Source: Rhodoblastus sp.
GTDB lineage: Bacteria > Pseudomonadota > Alphaproteobacteria > Rhizobiales > Beijerinckiaceae
Direction: 5' to 3'
Assembly (NCBI RefSeq): GCF_019449565.1
Contig: NZ_JAGRPM010000072.1
Location: 1 to 64,000 of the forward strand
Length of the DNA stretch: 64,000 bases
Below, in pieces: positions 1 to 9,085 of the stretch (position 1 is its first letter; every line of letters starts with the position of its first letter). The position numbers and the translations under genes are program-made. The notes beneath the pieces were generated by a model. The model was not told where the DNA came from. It worked only from the letters and a program-made list of their open reading frames with translations, and ran no database searches.

Positions 1-590
1 GTCGCAGCCGCTACCGAAACGCCGCTGGCCGCCCTGCTCAGCCATACCGAGGCGTTCGAACAGCGCTTCGGCGAAACCGCCCAGCACACGGTCGAGGCCC
101 TCGCCGCTCATACCGAGCAGTTCGAAAGGAATGTCGTCGCCGCCACGGAAACGCCGCTCGCCGCCCTGCTCAGCCATACCGAGGCGTTCGAGCAGCGCTT
201 CAGCGAAACCGCCCAGCACACCGTCGACGCTCTCGCCGCCCATACCGAGCGACTGGAAACGAGCGTCGCCGCCGCCACGGACGCCCCGCTGGCCTCGCTG
301 CTCAGCCACACCGAGGCGTTTGAACAGCGCTTCGGCGAAACCGCCTTGCAGACGGTCGAAGCCCTCGCGGCCCATACCGAACGCCTGGAGAAGAGCGTCG
401 CCGCCGCCACCGAAATGCCGCTCGCAGCTTTGGCGAACCAGACCGAAGCCTTCGAGCAACGCGTCGAACAAAGCGCCCAGAAGGCCATCGACGCCGTCGC
501 CGCGCAGAGCGAACGGCTGGAAAAGGGCGTCGCCACGGCCACCGAGAGCCAGCTCGCGGCGCTCACCCATCACGCCGAATCCTTCCAGGA
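1..590 (+). repeat. In-frame 132-bp tandem repeat, block 1
   Basis: At least five consecutive units of exactly 132 bp begin at 1, 133, 265, 397 and 529. Each encodes a 44-residue unit starting VAAATETPLAALLSHTEAFE. Units 1-4 are very similar at DNA level and the fifth is diverged. More copies probably lie upstream of the window. Confidence 0.9.
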
Positions 591-3500
591 TCATTTCTCC
601 CAGGTTTCGGCGAACGCGACGAAACTGGCCGAGGAGCGGGCGCAGGGCCTGCGCGCTGCTCTCGCCGACGTCAGCCACGCGGTTGGCGAGACGCTGAGCC
701 AGAATGTCGCGGACACGCAGGCGCGGTTCCAGGCCGCCGCCGATTCCACGCTCAACGCCTTGCTGGCGCAGACGGCGACCGTCGACCGGAATTTCGCCGC
801 GACCGCCAGCCAGACCGCCGAATCCATCGCGCGCCGCGTCGCCGACACCCAGAAGGGCTTCGCCCAGGTCGCGGCCGAGGCCGTGGCGGCGATCGGCATG
901 CACGGCGATCGCGTGGCGGAAACGCTTGCCGAGCGTCTCGACGCTTTCGAGCAGGTTCTTTTGCGCGGCGGCGAGGAGGCCTCGGGCAGCCTCGGCCATC
1001 ACGCCAGCCGGATGTCGCAGGAAATCGCGTCCCATCTCGACAGCTTCGAGGCCCGCATGGCCGCTGGCGTCGCCGACACCCAGACGCGCCTCACCGACCA
1101 CGCCGAGCGCCTCAAGGCCGATTTCGTTGCGCAATTCGCCGCGCTCGATCAGCTCATGCGCTCGGGCGGCGAAGGCTCCGCCGAACATATCAAGGCCCAG
1201 ACCGAAGGCCTGCGCGCCATGCTCGAGGAGACGCTCGGCTCCTTTGACAGGACCATCGAAGAGGCCGGCGGCGCGGCCACCGCGCGGATCGGCGAACAGT
1301 CCGAAACGCTCTCCGCCGCCATCGCTTCCCGCCTCGCCGGGATCGAAATGGCGATCAACATCCACGGCGCGCAGCTCGAATCGCGCCTCGGCCGCCGCGC
1401 CGAGGAGACCGCTGGCCTGTTGCAGCAGCAGCTCGACAAGTTCGAGAACCGCACGACGGACAAGACCGAGGACGTCGTCCGCATCATGGACGATCTCATC
1501 GTCAAGGCCGAAACCAGCCTCGGCGACCGTTCGCGCCAACTCAACGACGCTTTGGCCGGACGCGCCATCGACATCGCCAAGGTGCTTGGCGAAGGCGGCC
1601 GCGAGGTCGGAAGGGCGCTCGACTCCAAGGCGCGCGAACTGGACGAGATCATTCTCGCCCGCTCCACCGCCCTCACCGAAGAGCTCTCCGCCAAGGCCGC
1701 GGAGATCGACGCGACGCTCGGCGGCCGCGCCGATGAAATCGCCGCCAATCTCGGCGGCCACATCGACTTCTTCGAAAAGAACGTCGTCGCCCGCCTCGGC
1801 GAGGTCGGCGAGGAAATTTCCGCCAAGGCGGCGGAAATCGACGCGACGCTGGGCGGCCGCGCCAATGAAATCGCCGCCAATCTCGGCGGCCATATCGAGT
1901 TCTTCGAGAAGAATATCGTCGCTCGCCTTGGCGAGGTCGGCGAGGAAATCTCGGCCAAGGCGGCGGAAATCGACGCCTCGCTCGGCGGCCGCGCCGATCA
2001 AATCACCACCAATCTCGGCGGCCATGTCGCGTTCTTCGAAAAGAACGTCGTCGCCCGCCTCGGCGAATTCGGCGAGGAAATCTCGGGCAAGGCCCGCGAG
2101 ATCGACGAGATCATCCTGCTCCGCTCCAATGCGGTCACGGAGGAGCTTTCGGCCAAGGCCGAACGCATCGACGCGACGCTCGGAAACCGCGCCAGCGAAA
2201 TCGCGGCGAACCTCGGCGGCCATATCGACCAGTTCGAGCAGAATGTCGTCGCGCGCCTCGGCGAGGTCGGCACGGAACTGGACCGCCGCATCGGCGAGAT
2301 CGAGCAGACTGTCGAAGGCCGCGGACGCGCCCTGTCCGACGAATTGCGCCTCCGCACGACCGAACTGCACGAATGGTACGATGCGCGCGGCCTGAAGCTG
2401 GTGGACCTGCTCACAGCGCGCGGCGGCGAGGTCGTTTCGCAGATCGTGGCCTTCAGCGAGAGCGCTGTCGGCGCCCTGGCCGGACGCTCCAACGATCTGA
2501 TCGAGACGCTGGGCCAGCGGCAGGCCGAAATGAGCGGCGTGCTGGATGAAGCCAATCGCCGGATGAAACAGGATGTCGGCGGCCTGATCTCGAACATGAC
2601 CGAGACCCATCGCGCCCTGCTCGCCACCATCGACAATGCGGAATCCGGCTTGCAGCGCGTCGACACCGCGCTGGCGCCGAAGATCGACGCCCTCGGCGGC
2701 ACGGTCGAGACGCTGCATGGCGAAGTGGATCGTCTCGACGCCGTCGCCCGGCAAACCGGCGAAGGCGTCGCCGAATCCGCCCGGGCCGTTCAGGAGCAGA
2801 CCCAGTCCCTCCAGGCGTCGTTGCGCGAAATGTCGGCGGTCGGCGCCCAGATCGACCGGGTCTTCAGCGCCCGCATGCAGGAAATGGCGCGGAGCCAGAA
2901 CCAGATCGAAGAATCGGTGCAGCTGCGGCTGGCCGAACTCGCCAAGAGCCAGGAAGACGTCGATGCCGGGCTCGAAGCCCGCCTCCACGGCCTCCAGGCC
3001 CTGTATGAAGAAGCCCAGCGCCGGCAGTCCGAATATGAGGCGCGTCTCGAAGCCTTCTCTGGGACCATCGCGCGGACTTTGGCGCAGGCCGAGAACCGGG
3101 CGCGCGAGGTCGGCGCCTTCCTGTCCGAAGCCGCCTCGTCCACCGCTGGCGTTCTCACCGACCAGCACGAGGAACTGCGCCAGAGCGCAGCGCGCGAACG
3201 CGAGCGCACCGTCGCGGAGCTGACCACGGCCTATGAGCAGACGCTCGCCCAGATGAACGAACTGTTCCAGCACAGCTCCGAACGCTACAAGGGCGTTTCC
3301 CAGGAACTGCGCGCCATGACGAGCGAAATTCAGCGCGAGCTGGAGGCGACCCGACAGGAATTGCGCCGCGGCGCGGTGGATCTGCCACGCGAAACCGGCG
3401 AACAGGCCGCCGCGATGCGTCGTGTCGTCGCCGACCAGATGAAGGCGCTGAACGAACTGACCGAACTGGTCACGAGGTCCGGCCGCGCCTATGACGTCGC

Positions 3501-4161
3501 CGAGCCTGCAGAGCCTGTGCGGCACGAGCCGCCGGCTCGCCAAGAACCGGCGCGCCATGAACAGTCCCGCAACGAGTCGCGCCCCCAGGCGGCCCCGCAA
3601 CGCGAGCCCGCCCCGCGTCGCGAAAGCTGGAGCGAACCTGCGCGCGAGACGCCCCGATTCGAGTTGCGGCCCGCGGCGACCCGCCCCGCCGCCCCCGTCC
3701 CCGCCCCGGCTCCCGCACCCGCTCCGGCGCGACCGAAGGAGCAGCGCGGCGGCTGGATGAGCGATTTGCTCGCGCGCGCCTCGGCAGATGAGCCGGCGCC
3801 GAGCCGCAGCGCCGCGGCGCCCGTCGAATCGCTCGACAGCCTGTCGGCGGAAATCGCCCGCGTGGTGGACGAGAATGCTTTGATCGCCGCCTGGGACCGC
3901 TTCCGGCGCGGCGACCGCACGGCCTTCAGCCGTCGCCTCTATACCGCGCCGGGCCAGAAGACCTTCGAGGACGTGCGCCAGCGTTATGCGGAAGATAACG
4001 ACTTCCGCCTGACCGTCGACCGCTACCTGCAGGAATTCGAGCGCCTGCTGGGCGAAGTCAGCCGCGACGACCGCGATGGTCTGCTGACCCGCTCCTACCT
4101 CGCCTCGGAGACCGGCAAGGTCTATAGCCTGCTCGCGCACGCCTCTGGCCGCCTCGGCTGA
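1..4161 (+). CDS. Giant coiled-coil repeat protein, growth-pole-ring (GPR)-like, 5' end outside window
   Basis: The reading frame is open from base 1, so at least 1386 codons are present and the N-terminus is missing. The first ~590 bases are a 44-residue repeat with exact 132-bp spacing (repeat starts at 1, 133, 265, 397, 529). A second, different 44-residue repeat (core EISAKAAEIDATLGGRA) spans about 1680-2280. Long heptad/hendecad-type helices follow to ~3480, then a Pro/Ala/Glu/Arg linker (3490-3750), then a conserved-looking C-terminal block ending in LASETGKVYSLLAHASGRLG. Apolipoprotein-like repeats with this tail are known in large Hyphomicrobiales proteins annotated as kinesin-like, and in the Agrobacterium growth pole ring protein. 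A role as a polar-growth scaffold is inferred from that resemblance. Confidence 0.75.
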   Translation, partial: VAAATETPLAALLSHTEAFEQRFGETAQHTVEALAAHTEQFERNVVAATETPLAALLSHTEAFEQRFSETAQHTVDALAAHTERLETSVAAATDAPLASLLSHTEAFEQRFGETALQTVEALAAHTERLEKSVAAATEMPLAALANQTEAFEQRVEQSAQKAIDAVAAQSERLEKGVATATESQLAALTHHAESFQDHFSQVSANATKLAEERAQGLRAALADVSHAVGETLSQNVADTQARFQAAADSTLNALLAQTATVDRNFAATASQTAESIARRVADTQKGFAQVAAEAVAAIGMHGDRVAETLAERLDAFEQVLLRGGEEASGSLGHHASRMSQEIASHLDSFEARMAAGVADTQTRLTDHAERLKADFVAQFAALDQLMRSGGEGSAEHIKAQTEGLRAMLEETLGSFDRTIEEAGGAATARIGEQSETLSAAIASRLAGIEMAINIHGAQLESRLGRRAEETAGLLQQQLDKFENRTTDKTEDVVRIMDDLIVKAETSLGDRSRQLNDALAGRAIDIAKVLGEGGREVGRALDSKARELDEIILARSTALTEELSAKAAEIDATLGGRADEIAANLGGHIDFFEKNVVARLGEVGEEISAKAAEIDATLGGRANEIAANLGGHIEFFEKNIVARLGEVGEEISAKAAEIDASLGGRADQITTNLGGHVAFFEKNVVARLGEFGEEISGKAREIDEIILLRSNAVTEELSAKAERIDATLGNRASEIAANLGGHIDQFEQNVVARLGEVGTELDRRIGEIEQTVEGRGRALSDELRLRTTELHEWYDARGLKLVDLLTARGGEVVSQIVAFSESAVGALAGRSNDLIETLGQRQAEMSGVLDEANRRMKQDVGGLISNMTETHRALLATIDNAESGLQRVDTALAPKIDALGGTVETLHGEVDRLDAVARQTGEGVAESARAVQEQTQSLQASLREMSAVGAQIDRVFSARMQEMARSQNQIEESVQLRLAELAKSQEDVDAGLEARLHGLQALYEEAQRRQSEYEARLEAFSGTIARTLAQAENRAREVGAFLSEAASSTAGVLTDQHEELRQSAARERERTVAELTTAYEQTLAQMNELFQHSSERYKGVSQELRAMTSEIQRELEATRQELRRGAVDLPRETGEQAAAMRRVVADQMKALNELTELVTRSGRAYDVAEPAEPVRHEPPARQEPARHEQSRNESRPQAAPQREPAPRRESWSEPARETPRFELRPAATRPAAPVPAPAPAPAPARPKEQRGGWMSDLLARASADEPAPSRSAAAPVESLDSLSAEIARVVDENALIAAWDRFRRGDRTAFSRRLYTAPGQKTFEDVRQRYAEDNDFRLTVDRYLQEFERLLGEVSRDDRDGLLTRSYLASETGKVYSLLAHASGRLG
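1677..2290 (+). repeat. In-frame 132-bp tandem repeat, block 2
   Basis: A second family of 44-residue units with core GGRADEIAANLGGHIDFFEK. Successive GAGGAAAT starts at about 1808 and 1940 are 132 bp apart. Three near-identical units are followed by diverged ones separated by KAREIDEIILLRS-type spacers. The sequence differs from block 1 but the period is identical. Confidence 0.85.
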
Positions 4162-4182
4162 GGCGGCGATAGCGCGGAAACG

Positions 4183-4212
4183 AAAAACGCCCGGAGTAAT
4201 CCGGGCGTTTTT
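4183..4212. terminator. Bidirectional rho-independent terminator
   Basis: A 13-bp perfect stem (4183-4195 with 4200-4212) has a 4-nt loop (gtaa). It is flanked by an A-run on one side and a T-run on the other. It sits between the convergent coiled-coil gene and lipoprotein gene and can serve both. Confidence 0.9.
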
Positions 4213-4233
4213 TCATTCGGCGTCGAACGACGT

Positions 4234-4830
4234 TTATCTTGACGAGGCGGCGGCCCAGCCGACGATCTGCGCGAGAACAATTCCCAAGGCGCCATCGAGC
4301 GCATGCGCCGACGCCGCGCCGGCGATATCGGCGACCGGCTCCGTTGCTGAAAAGACCTTGGCGGCGACTGTCTGGCCGCCGGCTTGCGCGAGGCGCGCCG
4401 TCAGTTCCACATGGGCCGTCCGCGTCGCGGAATCGATGTCGAAGCGCCGGATTTCCATCGCCAAGCTATATTGCGCGCCTTCGCCAGACAGGGAGACCTG
4501 GCGCGCGAGACCAGCGTTCTCAAAGGTCTGCGCGAGCCGGCTTTGAAGCAGCGGGGGAAGGCGATCCACCCAACGCGCGTCGGGGACCCGGCTCAGACTG
4601 CCGTCGGCGCCGCGCACAACGATCAGGTCGCCGTCGAGCGGTGGAATGGCCGAAGCCGTGGTGACGAAAATCCTGCCGCTCGTGCTCCGGGCCCGGGCCT
4701 GGGCTGCATGCAGGTCAAAGCTCTGCGGCTGCGGCGCAAGGCTTGCGCAGCCCGAAAGACCAAGCGCGAACGCGACGGCGGTCACGATCAGAGAGGTCGG
4801 CTTCTTTCGAAACCGGCTGGTTCCGCGCAT
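4234..4830 (-). CDS. ABC-type transport auxiliary lipoprotein (PqiC/DUF330-like)
   Basis: A protein of 198 residues from ATG at 4830. An upstream TTG at 4869 would add 13 residues, but the ATG places the basic N-region and hydrophobic stretch as a normal lipoprotein signal. The lipobox is LSGC, with Cys at about residue 28. The mature part (FDLHAAQ..., later DARWVDRLPPLLQSRLAQTF) is typical of the ABC-transport auxiliary lipoprotein family, which partners MCE-type lipid transporters in the periplasm. It is the last gene of the mlaE-mlaF-mlaD operon, 114 bp after mlaD. The partner role is inferred from this context and the family. Confidence 0.85.
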   Translation of the reverse strand: MRGTSRFRKKPTSLIVTAVAFALGLSGCASLAPQPQSFDLHAAQARARSTSGRIFVTTASAIPPLDGDLIVVRGADGSLSRVPDARWVDRLPPLLQSRLAQTFENAGLARQVSLSGEGAQYSLAMEIRRFDIDSATRTAHVELTARLAQAGGQTVAAKVFSATEPVADIAGAASAHALDGALGIVLAQIVGWAAASSR

Positions 4831-4944
4831 AATGGTCACGCCGCCCCTATTCCTTCGCTCAAACGACAAGATCGCTGCAATGCAAAAACAGAGCCGCCGA
4901 CAAATGGCTAGACGCCTGTCGGGCCGACGTCCCGTTCCGTTGAT

Positions 4945-5841
4945 TCATCGGCCATTATAATCAGGCAGCGCGGGCTTCGGCCCGAAAATAATGCTTTGCG
5001 GGTTATTCTCGATCTGCTTGACCGCACGGTCGACGTTCTGAAGCGTCTTCCTGCCATCAACCGCAAGACCCTCATATTGCCGCAGGCCGGTATTGGAGAA
5101 GCGCGTGAGATTGTCCGCCAGCTTGCGGATCGAGCGCGCCGCCTCCGAAATATCGGCGATCATGGTCTTGCCCGCGCCATCGCCGAGCAAGCTGTTGACC
5201 TTGGCCATGGCCTGGTCGGCATTGGTGATGATGTTGCGGATCTTGCCCGGTTCGAGGCTGTTCAGCGCCTGAAGAAAATTGCCATTCTTGTCGGCCAGCG
5301 CGCCCGTAAGGTCCTGAATATTGGCGACCGAGGCCTTCAGTCCCGGCCCGGTGTCAACGAGCAGCTTGTTGACATTTCCCAGCACCTCGTCGGCTTTCGT
5401 GCCGAGCTTTGTCGCCATCTGCATGAGGTTCTGCAATTGGGACGGCGCGGCGTTGATCACGCCGCTCGCGGGCAGACGCTCCGCACCCGCGCTGCCGCCC
5501 GTCAGGGCGACCGACGCCACGCCCGTCAGTCCGCCGAATTCGAGCGCGGCGGAAGTGTCGGTCTTGATCGGCGCGCGGGAATCGACGGAAATGCGCGCGA
5601 AAACCCGGTTCGGGTCCTCGGGGATGAGTCCCAGCTCCGTGACTTCGCCGACCTTGAGGCCGTTGAACAGCACATTCGCGCCATTGAGCAGGCCGGACAC
5701 GGAGCCGTTGAAATGCACAACATAGCTTGTCCGGATCGTCTGCTGGCCAAATGTCTTGAACCAGTAGATGAAGCCGAACACGCCGAGAATCACTGCCAGG
5801 GTGAACAGGCCGATCAGCGCATAATTGGCGCGCGTCTCCAT
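4945..5841 (-). CDS. mlaD: MCE-family lipid transport protein MlaD
   Basis: 298 residues with ATG at 5841 preceded by a strong AAGGAGA site. A single N-terminal membrane helix (about 8-27, ALIGLFTLAVILGVFGFIYW) anchors the protein to the inner membrane. The MCE domain follows at about 38-115 (VSGLLNGANVLFNGLKVGEV), then a helical tail rich in Asn/Leu to the C-terminus. MlaD-type proteins form a periplasmic ring that binds phospholipids for the MlaFE transporter. It lies 57 bp downstream of mlaF on the same strand. Start and family are clear; the direction of lipid movement cannot be read from sequence. Confidence 0.92.
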   Translation of the reverse strand: METRANYALIGLFTLAVILGVFGFIYWFKTFGQQTIRTSYVVHFNGSVSGLLNGANVLFNGLKVGEVTELGLIPEDPNRVFARISVDSRAPIKTDTSAALEFGGLTGVASVALTGGSAGAERLPASGVINAAPSQLQNLMQMATKLGTKADEVLGNVNKLLVDTGPGLKASVANIQDLTGALADKNGNFLQALNSLEPGKIRNIITNADQAMAKVNSLLGDGAGKTMIADISEAARSIRKLADNLTRFSNTGLRQYEGLAVDGRKTLQNVDRAVKQIENNPQSIIFGPKPALPDYNGR

Positions 5842-5898
5842 TGTTCGTCTCCTTCTAGCGCCGCGCGTTGAACGCGGCGCGCAATACAGCGGATCGGG

Positions 5899-6717
5899 TC
5901 ATGACGCCGCCGTCTCCGGCGCGCCCAATCCAACGAAATCAAAATCCGGCTTCACGATCGCGCGCGAGCGCCGCCCATGGAAATAGGCGCGCAGCCAAGG
6001 ATGATCGGAAGCCAGCATGGTCGAAAGCGGCCCGGCCGCAATAACCTTGCCGTCCGCGAGCGCGGCAATTGTGTCGCATATCGAATAGAGCGAGTCGAGA
6101 TCATGCGTCACCATGAAGACGGTGAGGCCCAAAGTCTTGCGCAAGGTCGCGATCAGCTCGTCGAAATCGGCCGCGCCAATGGGATCGAGCCCGGAGGTCG
6201 GCTCGTCGAGGAAAACGAGTTCGGGATCGAGCGCCAGCGCGCGGGCGAGCGCGGCGCGCTTGACCATGCCGCCCGAAAGCTCGGATGGGAACTTGTCCGC
6301 CGCATCCGCGTCAAGCCCGACCAGCTTGATCTTCAGCAGGGCCAGCTCGTCCATCACGCTTTGGCTGAGCGAAAGATATTCGCGCATCGGGGCCTGGATG
6401 TTCTGCTTGACGGTCAGGCCAGAGAACAGCGCGCCGCCCTGGAACATCACGCCCCAACGCCGCTCCAGCACGCGATGTTCGAGAGGCGAAAGCCTGTCGA
6501 TATTCTCGCCAAAAACCTCGATTTCGCCTGCCTGTTTCTTCACAAGCCCGAGAATAGTACGTGTCAGGACCGACTTGCCCTGGCCGGAGCCGCCGACGAA
6601 ACCAGTAACTTCTCCGGGCTGAACGTCCAGATCGAGGCCCTTGAGAATGGCCTTGGTCCCGAAGCTCACGCACAGTCCGCGCACCCGAATGATCGGCTTC
6701 TTTTCGGAAGACTCCAT
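5899..6717 (-). CDS. mlaF: ABC transporter ATP-binding protein MlaF
   Basis: 272 residues from ATG at 6717, which has GAGAGG just upstream. An in-frame TTG at 6729 overlaps the mlaE stop and is the alternative. Walker A is GGSGQGKS (about 45-52), the ABC signature is LSGGMVKRAALARAL, and Walker B is ELVFLDEPTSGLD followed by the switch His in VTHDL. It is the cytoplasmic ATPase that powers the MlaE permease for phospholipid transport between membranes. Its position between mlaE and mlaD fits the usual mla order. Confidence 0.93.
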   Translation of the reverse strand: MESSEKKPIIRVRGLCVSFGTKAILKGLDLDVQPGEVTGFVGGSGQGKSVLTRTILGLVKKQAGEIEVFGENIDRLSPLEHRVLERRWGVMFQGGALFSGLTVKQNIQAPMREYLSLSQSVMDELALLKIKLVGLDADAADKFPSELSGGMVKRAALARALALDPELVFLDEPTSGLDPIGAADFDELIATLRKTLGLTVFMVTHDLDSLYSICDTIAALADGKVIAAGPLSTMLASDHPWLRAYFHGRRSRAIVKPDFDFVGLGAPETAAS

Positions 6718-6725
6718 CGCGCCTC

Positions 6726-7871
6726 TCAATAATGCACGCCCGCGAAGAAGACCGCGAACAGGCCGTCGACGAAGATAACCATGAATATGGCGTTTACCAC
6801 GGCGATGGTGACCTGCCGCCCCAGCGATTCCGCGGAGCCTTGGACGCGGAAGCCCTCGATGCAGGCGATCATGCCGATCACCAACGCCATGAAAGGAGAT
6901 TTGATGAGGCCGACAAGGAAAGTGTTGAGCCCAATGGCGTCCTGCAGACGCACCAGAAAGGATTCGGCGCTGATCCCGTCATAGAGATAGGCCGTGAGCA
7001 TGCCGCCGCCCAAGGCCGCGATATCGCCGACGAAGGTCAGCAGCGGCAAAGAAAACACCAGCGCCATGATGCGCGGCAGCACCAGCACGTCCATCGGCGC
7101 CATGCCCATGACGCGAAGCGCGTCGATTTCCTCGCGCATCTTCATCGAGCCGAGTTCGGCGGTGATCGCCGAGCCCGAACGGCCGGCAATCATGATGGAG
7201 GTGAGCAGCACGCCGAGTTCGCGCAGGACGAGCACGCCGATGAGATCAATGGCGTAGGTCGAGGCGCCGAAGCGCCGGAGCTGGAAAATGCTCTGTTGCG
7301 TGACGATGCAGCCGACCAGGAAATTGATCGTCACGATGATCGGCACCGCGCGCAAGGCGAAGTGCTCCATATGGAACACCATCGAGGTCGGCCGCATCTG
7401 ACTCGGATTGAGCGTGACGCGCAGCGCCGCCATGGCCAGCTCGCCCAGAAATGCCACGCCTGTCATGACATTGCCGCCGATCATCACGCTCCAGCCGCCA
7501 AGCTGGGTCAGGATATGCAGCAGAATGTTGACCTTGCGCACGCGCGCCGGCTCCCGCTCGCAAAAAGCCGCCTCGCGCAGCAGGATGGTCTGGTCGGCAT
7601 CGAGGCTTTGATATTCCGTGGCCGCGCCCGCCGCCGCGATCTGGGCGCGCGCCTTGTCGATCAACCAGGCGCCGGCGGTGTCGACCCGGCCCACGCCGGC
7701 GAAATCAATGGCGACATTCGCCGCGCCCTTGCCCGCCGCGCCCAAAGCCTCCGCCGCCTTTTCCAGCGCCCGCGAACCCGCAATGGTCCAGGCGCCGCTC
7801 AGCGCGATGCGGATGTCCGCGCCGTTTCGCTCAATGGAAAAATCCGGCTCGGCGGATGGGGAACTCGACAT
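6726..7871 (-). CDS. mlaE: MlaE permease with N-terminal STAS (MlaB-like) domain
   Basis: 381 residues. Positions ~8-105 form a STAS-like domain (IRIALSGAWTIAGSRALEKA, then VDTAGAWLIDKARAQI), the fold of MlaB. Residues ~120-381 are the MlaE permease (membrane segments including VIGMIACIEGFRVQGSAESL and a C-terminal VIFVDGLFAVFF). In enterobacteria MlaB is a separate subunit; here it is fused to the permease, a known arrangement in alphaproteobacteria. First gene of the operon mlaE-mlaF-mlaD-lipoprotein. Its stop touches the alternative mlaF start. Confidence 0.93.
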   Translation of the reverse strand: MSSSPSAEPDFSIERNGADIRIALSGAWTIAGSRALEKAAEALGAAGKGAANVAIDFAGVGRVDTAGAWLIDKARAQIAAAGAATEYQSLDADQTILLREAAFCEREPARVRKVNILLHILTQLGGWSVMIGGNVMTGVAFLGELAMAALRVTLNPSQMRPTSMVFHMEHFALRAVPIIVTINFLVGCIVTQQSIFQLRRFGASTYAIDLIGVLVLRELGVLLTSIMIAGRSGSAITAELGSMKMREEIDALRVMGMAPMDVLVLPRIMALVFSLPLLTFVGDIAALGGGMLTAYLYDGISAESFLVRLQDAIGLNTFLVGLIKSPFMALVIGMIACIEGFRVQGSAESLGRQVTIAVVNAIFMVIFVDGLFAVFFAGVHY

Positions 7872-7989
7872 TCGGCGCGTTTCCGCTTGTCAGAAGGTTA
7901 ATCTTGAATACCCTCGCACGCCTGATTACGCAAAAGCGAATTGCGAAAAACATTCGCTTCCAAGACCACGCTTGCATTGGCGCAACAGA

Positions 7990-8985
7990 ATGATTCCCCC
8001 GGAAAAAAGACGTCTCACGCTGAGCGTGGAGCGTTTCGCCCTGAAAAACCCCTTCGTCATCTCGCGCGGCGCCAAAACGGAGGCCGTTGTCGTCGTCGCC
8101 ACCATCGCACAGGGCGCCCTGGCCGGTCGCGGCGAATGCACGCCTTATGCGCGCTATGGCGAGAGCGTGGAGAGCGTGGCCGCCGCAATCGAATCGATCC
8201 GCGCGGAAATCGAATCAGGCGCCGACCGGTTCGCCCTGCAACAGCTTCTGCCCGCCGGGGCCGCGCGCAATGCGCTCGATTGCGCGCTTTGGGACCTCGA
8301 AGCCAAGCTCTGCGGCCTCCCTGCATATCAGATCGCGGGGCTGAGCCGGATCGCGCCTTGCGTCACGGCCTTCACGCTCTCGGTCGGCACGCCGGACGAG
8401 ATGGCGCAAGCGGCAAGGTCCGCCGCCGAGCGCCCTGTGCTGAAAGTGAAGCTCGCGGGCGAGGGCGACGCGGCTCGTCTCGCCGCCGTGCGCGCCGGCG
8501 CGCCGGACTCGGAGCTGATCGTGGACGCCAACGAGGCCTGGCGGCCGGAAAACCTCGACGAAAATTTCGCCGCTTGCGCGGCCGCGGGCGTTTCGCTGGT
8601 CGAACAGCCCCTGCCCGCTGGCGCCGACGACGCCCTGGCCGGGCGGCGCTGGCCTGTGGCGGTCTGCGCCGATGAAAGCGTCCATGACCGCGAAGGGCTT
8701 GCCGCGCTCCGAACGCGCTACGACCTCGTCAATATCAAGCTGGACAAGACCGGCGGCCTGACCGAGGCGCTGGCGCTGGCGGACGAGGCGGAACGCCTCG
8801 GCTTCGGCCTGTTTGTCGGCTGCATGGTGGCGTCGTCGCTGGCAATGGCCCCGGCCCTGCTGCTCACGGGCCGCGCACGCTTCGTCGACCTCGATGGTCC
8901 GCTCTTGCTGGCGCAGGACAGGCCGCATGGATTGAGGTTTGACGGCTCGACGGTCTTCCCGCCCGAAAGCGCGCTCTGGGGCTGA
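7990..8985 (+). CDS. L-Ala-D/L-Glu epimerase-type dipeptide epimerase (enolase superfamily)
   Basis: 331 residues from ATG at 7990. The frame is open further upstream, but homologous sequence begins at RLTLSVERFALKNPF. The enolase-superfamily pattern is complete: the base Lys pair in LKVKLAG, metal ligands in DANEAW, EQPLPAG and ADESVHD, and the second base in VNIKLDKTGGL. The end GCMVASSLAMAPALLL is typical of dipeptide epimerases, which interconvert L-Ala-D-Glu and L-Ala-L-Glu during murein peptide recycling. Substrate preference within the family cannot be proven from sequence. Confidence 0.88.
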   Translation: MIPPEKRRLTLSVERFALKNPFVISRGAKTEAVVVVATIAQGALAGRGECTPYARYGESVESVAAAIESIRAEIESGADRFALQQLLPAGAARNALDCALWDLEAKLCGLPAYQIAGLSRIAPCVTAFTLSVGTPDEMAQAARSAAERPVLKVKLAGEGDAARLAAVRAGAPDSELIVDANEAWRPENLDENFAACAAAGVSLVEQPLPAGADDALAGRRWPVAVCADESVHDREGLAALRTRYDLVNIKLDKTGGLTEALALADEAERLGFGLFVGCMVASSLAMAPALLLTGRARFVDLDGPLLLAQDRPHGLRFDGSTVFPPESALWG

Positions 8986-8996
8986 TAGCGTGTTGC

Positions 8997-9085
8997 CCTT
9001 CTCCCCATAGCCCGTCGCGAGACGGGCGTCCTTGCGGACGCCCTATGGCGGGAGAAGGTGGCGCGATAGCGCCGGATGAGGGGGA
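8997..9085. repeat. Mosaic palindromic intergenic repeat
   Basis: Nested inverted repeats: 9-bp arms at 8997-9005 and 9050-9058, CCATA/TATGG arms at 9005-9009 and 9044-9048, and inside them two alternative 7-bp stems (9010-9016 with 9021-9027; 9024-9030 with 9037-9043). A tail of the kind GGCGCGATAGCGCC follows. A 25-bp core (9006-9030) recurs with few mismatches at 57650-57674. It lies between two convergent genes and may end both transcripts. Confidence 0.7.

Noticed and set aside
1..2290. CRISPR-like array suggested by regular repeats
   Set aside because: The repeats are contiguous 132-bp in-frame coding units without spacers.
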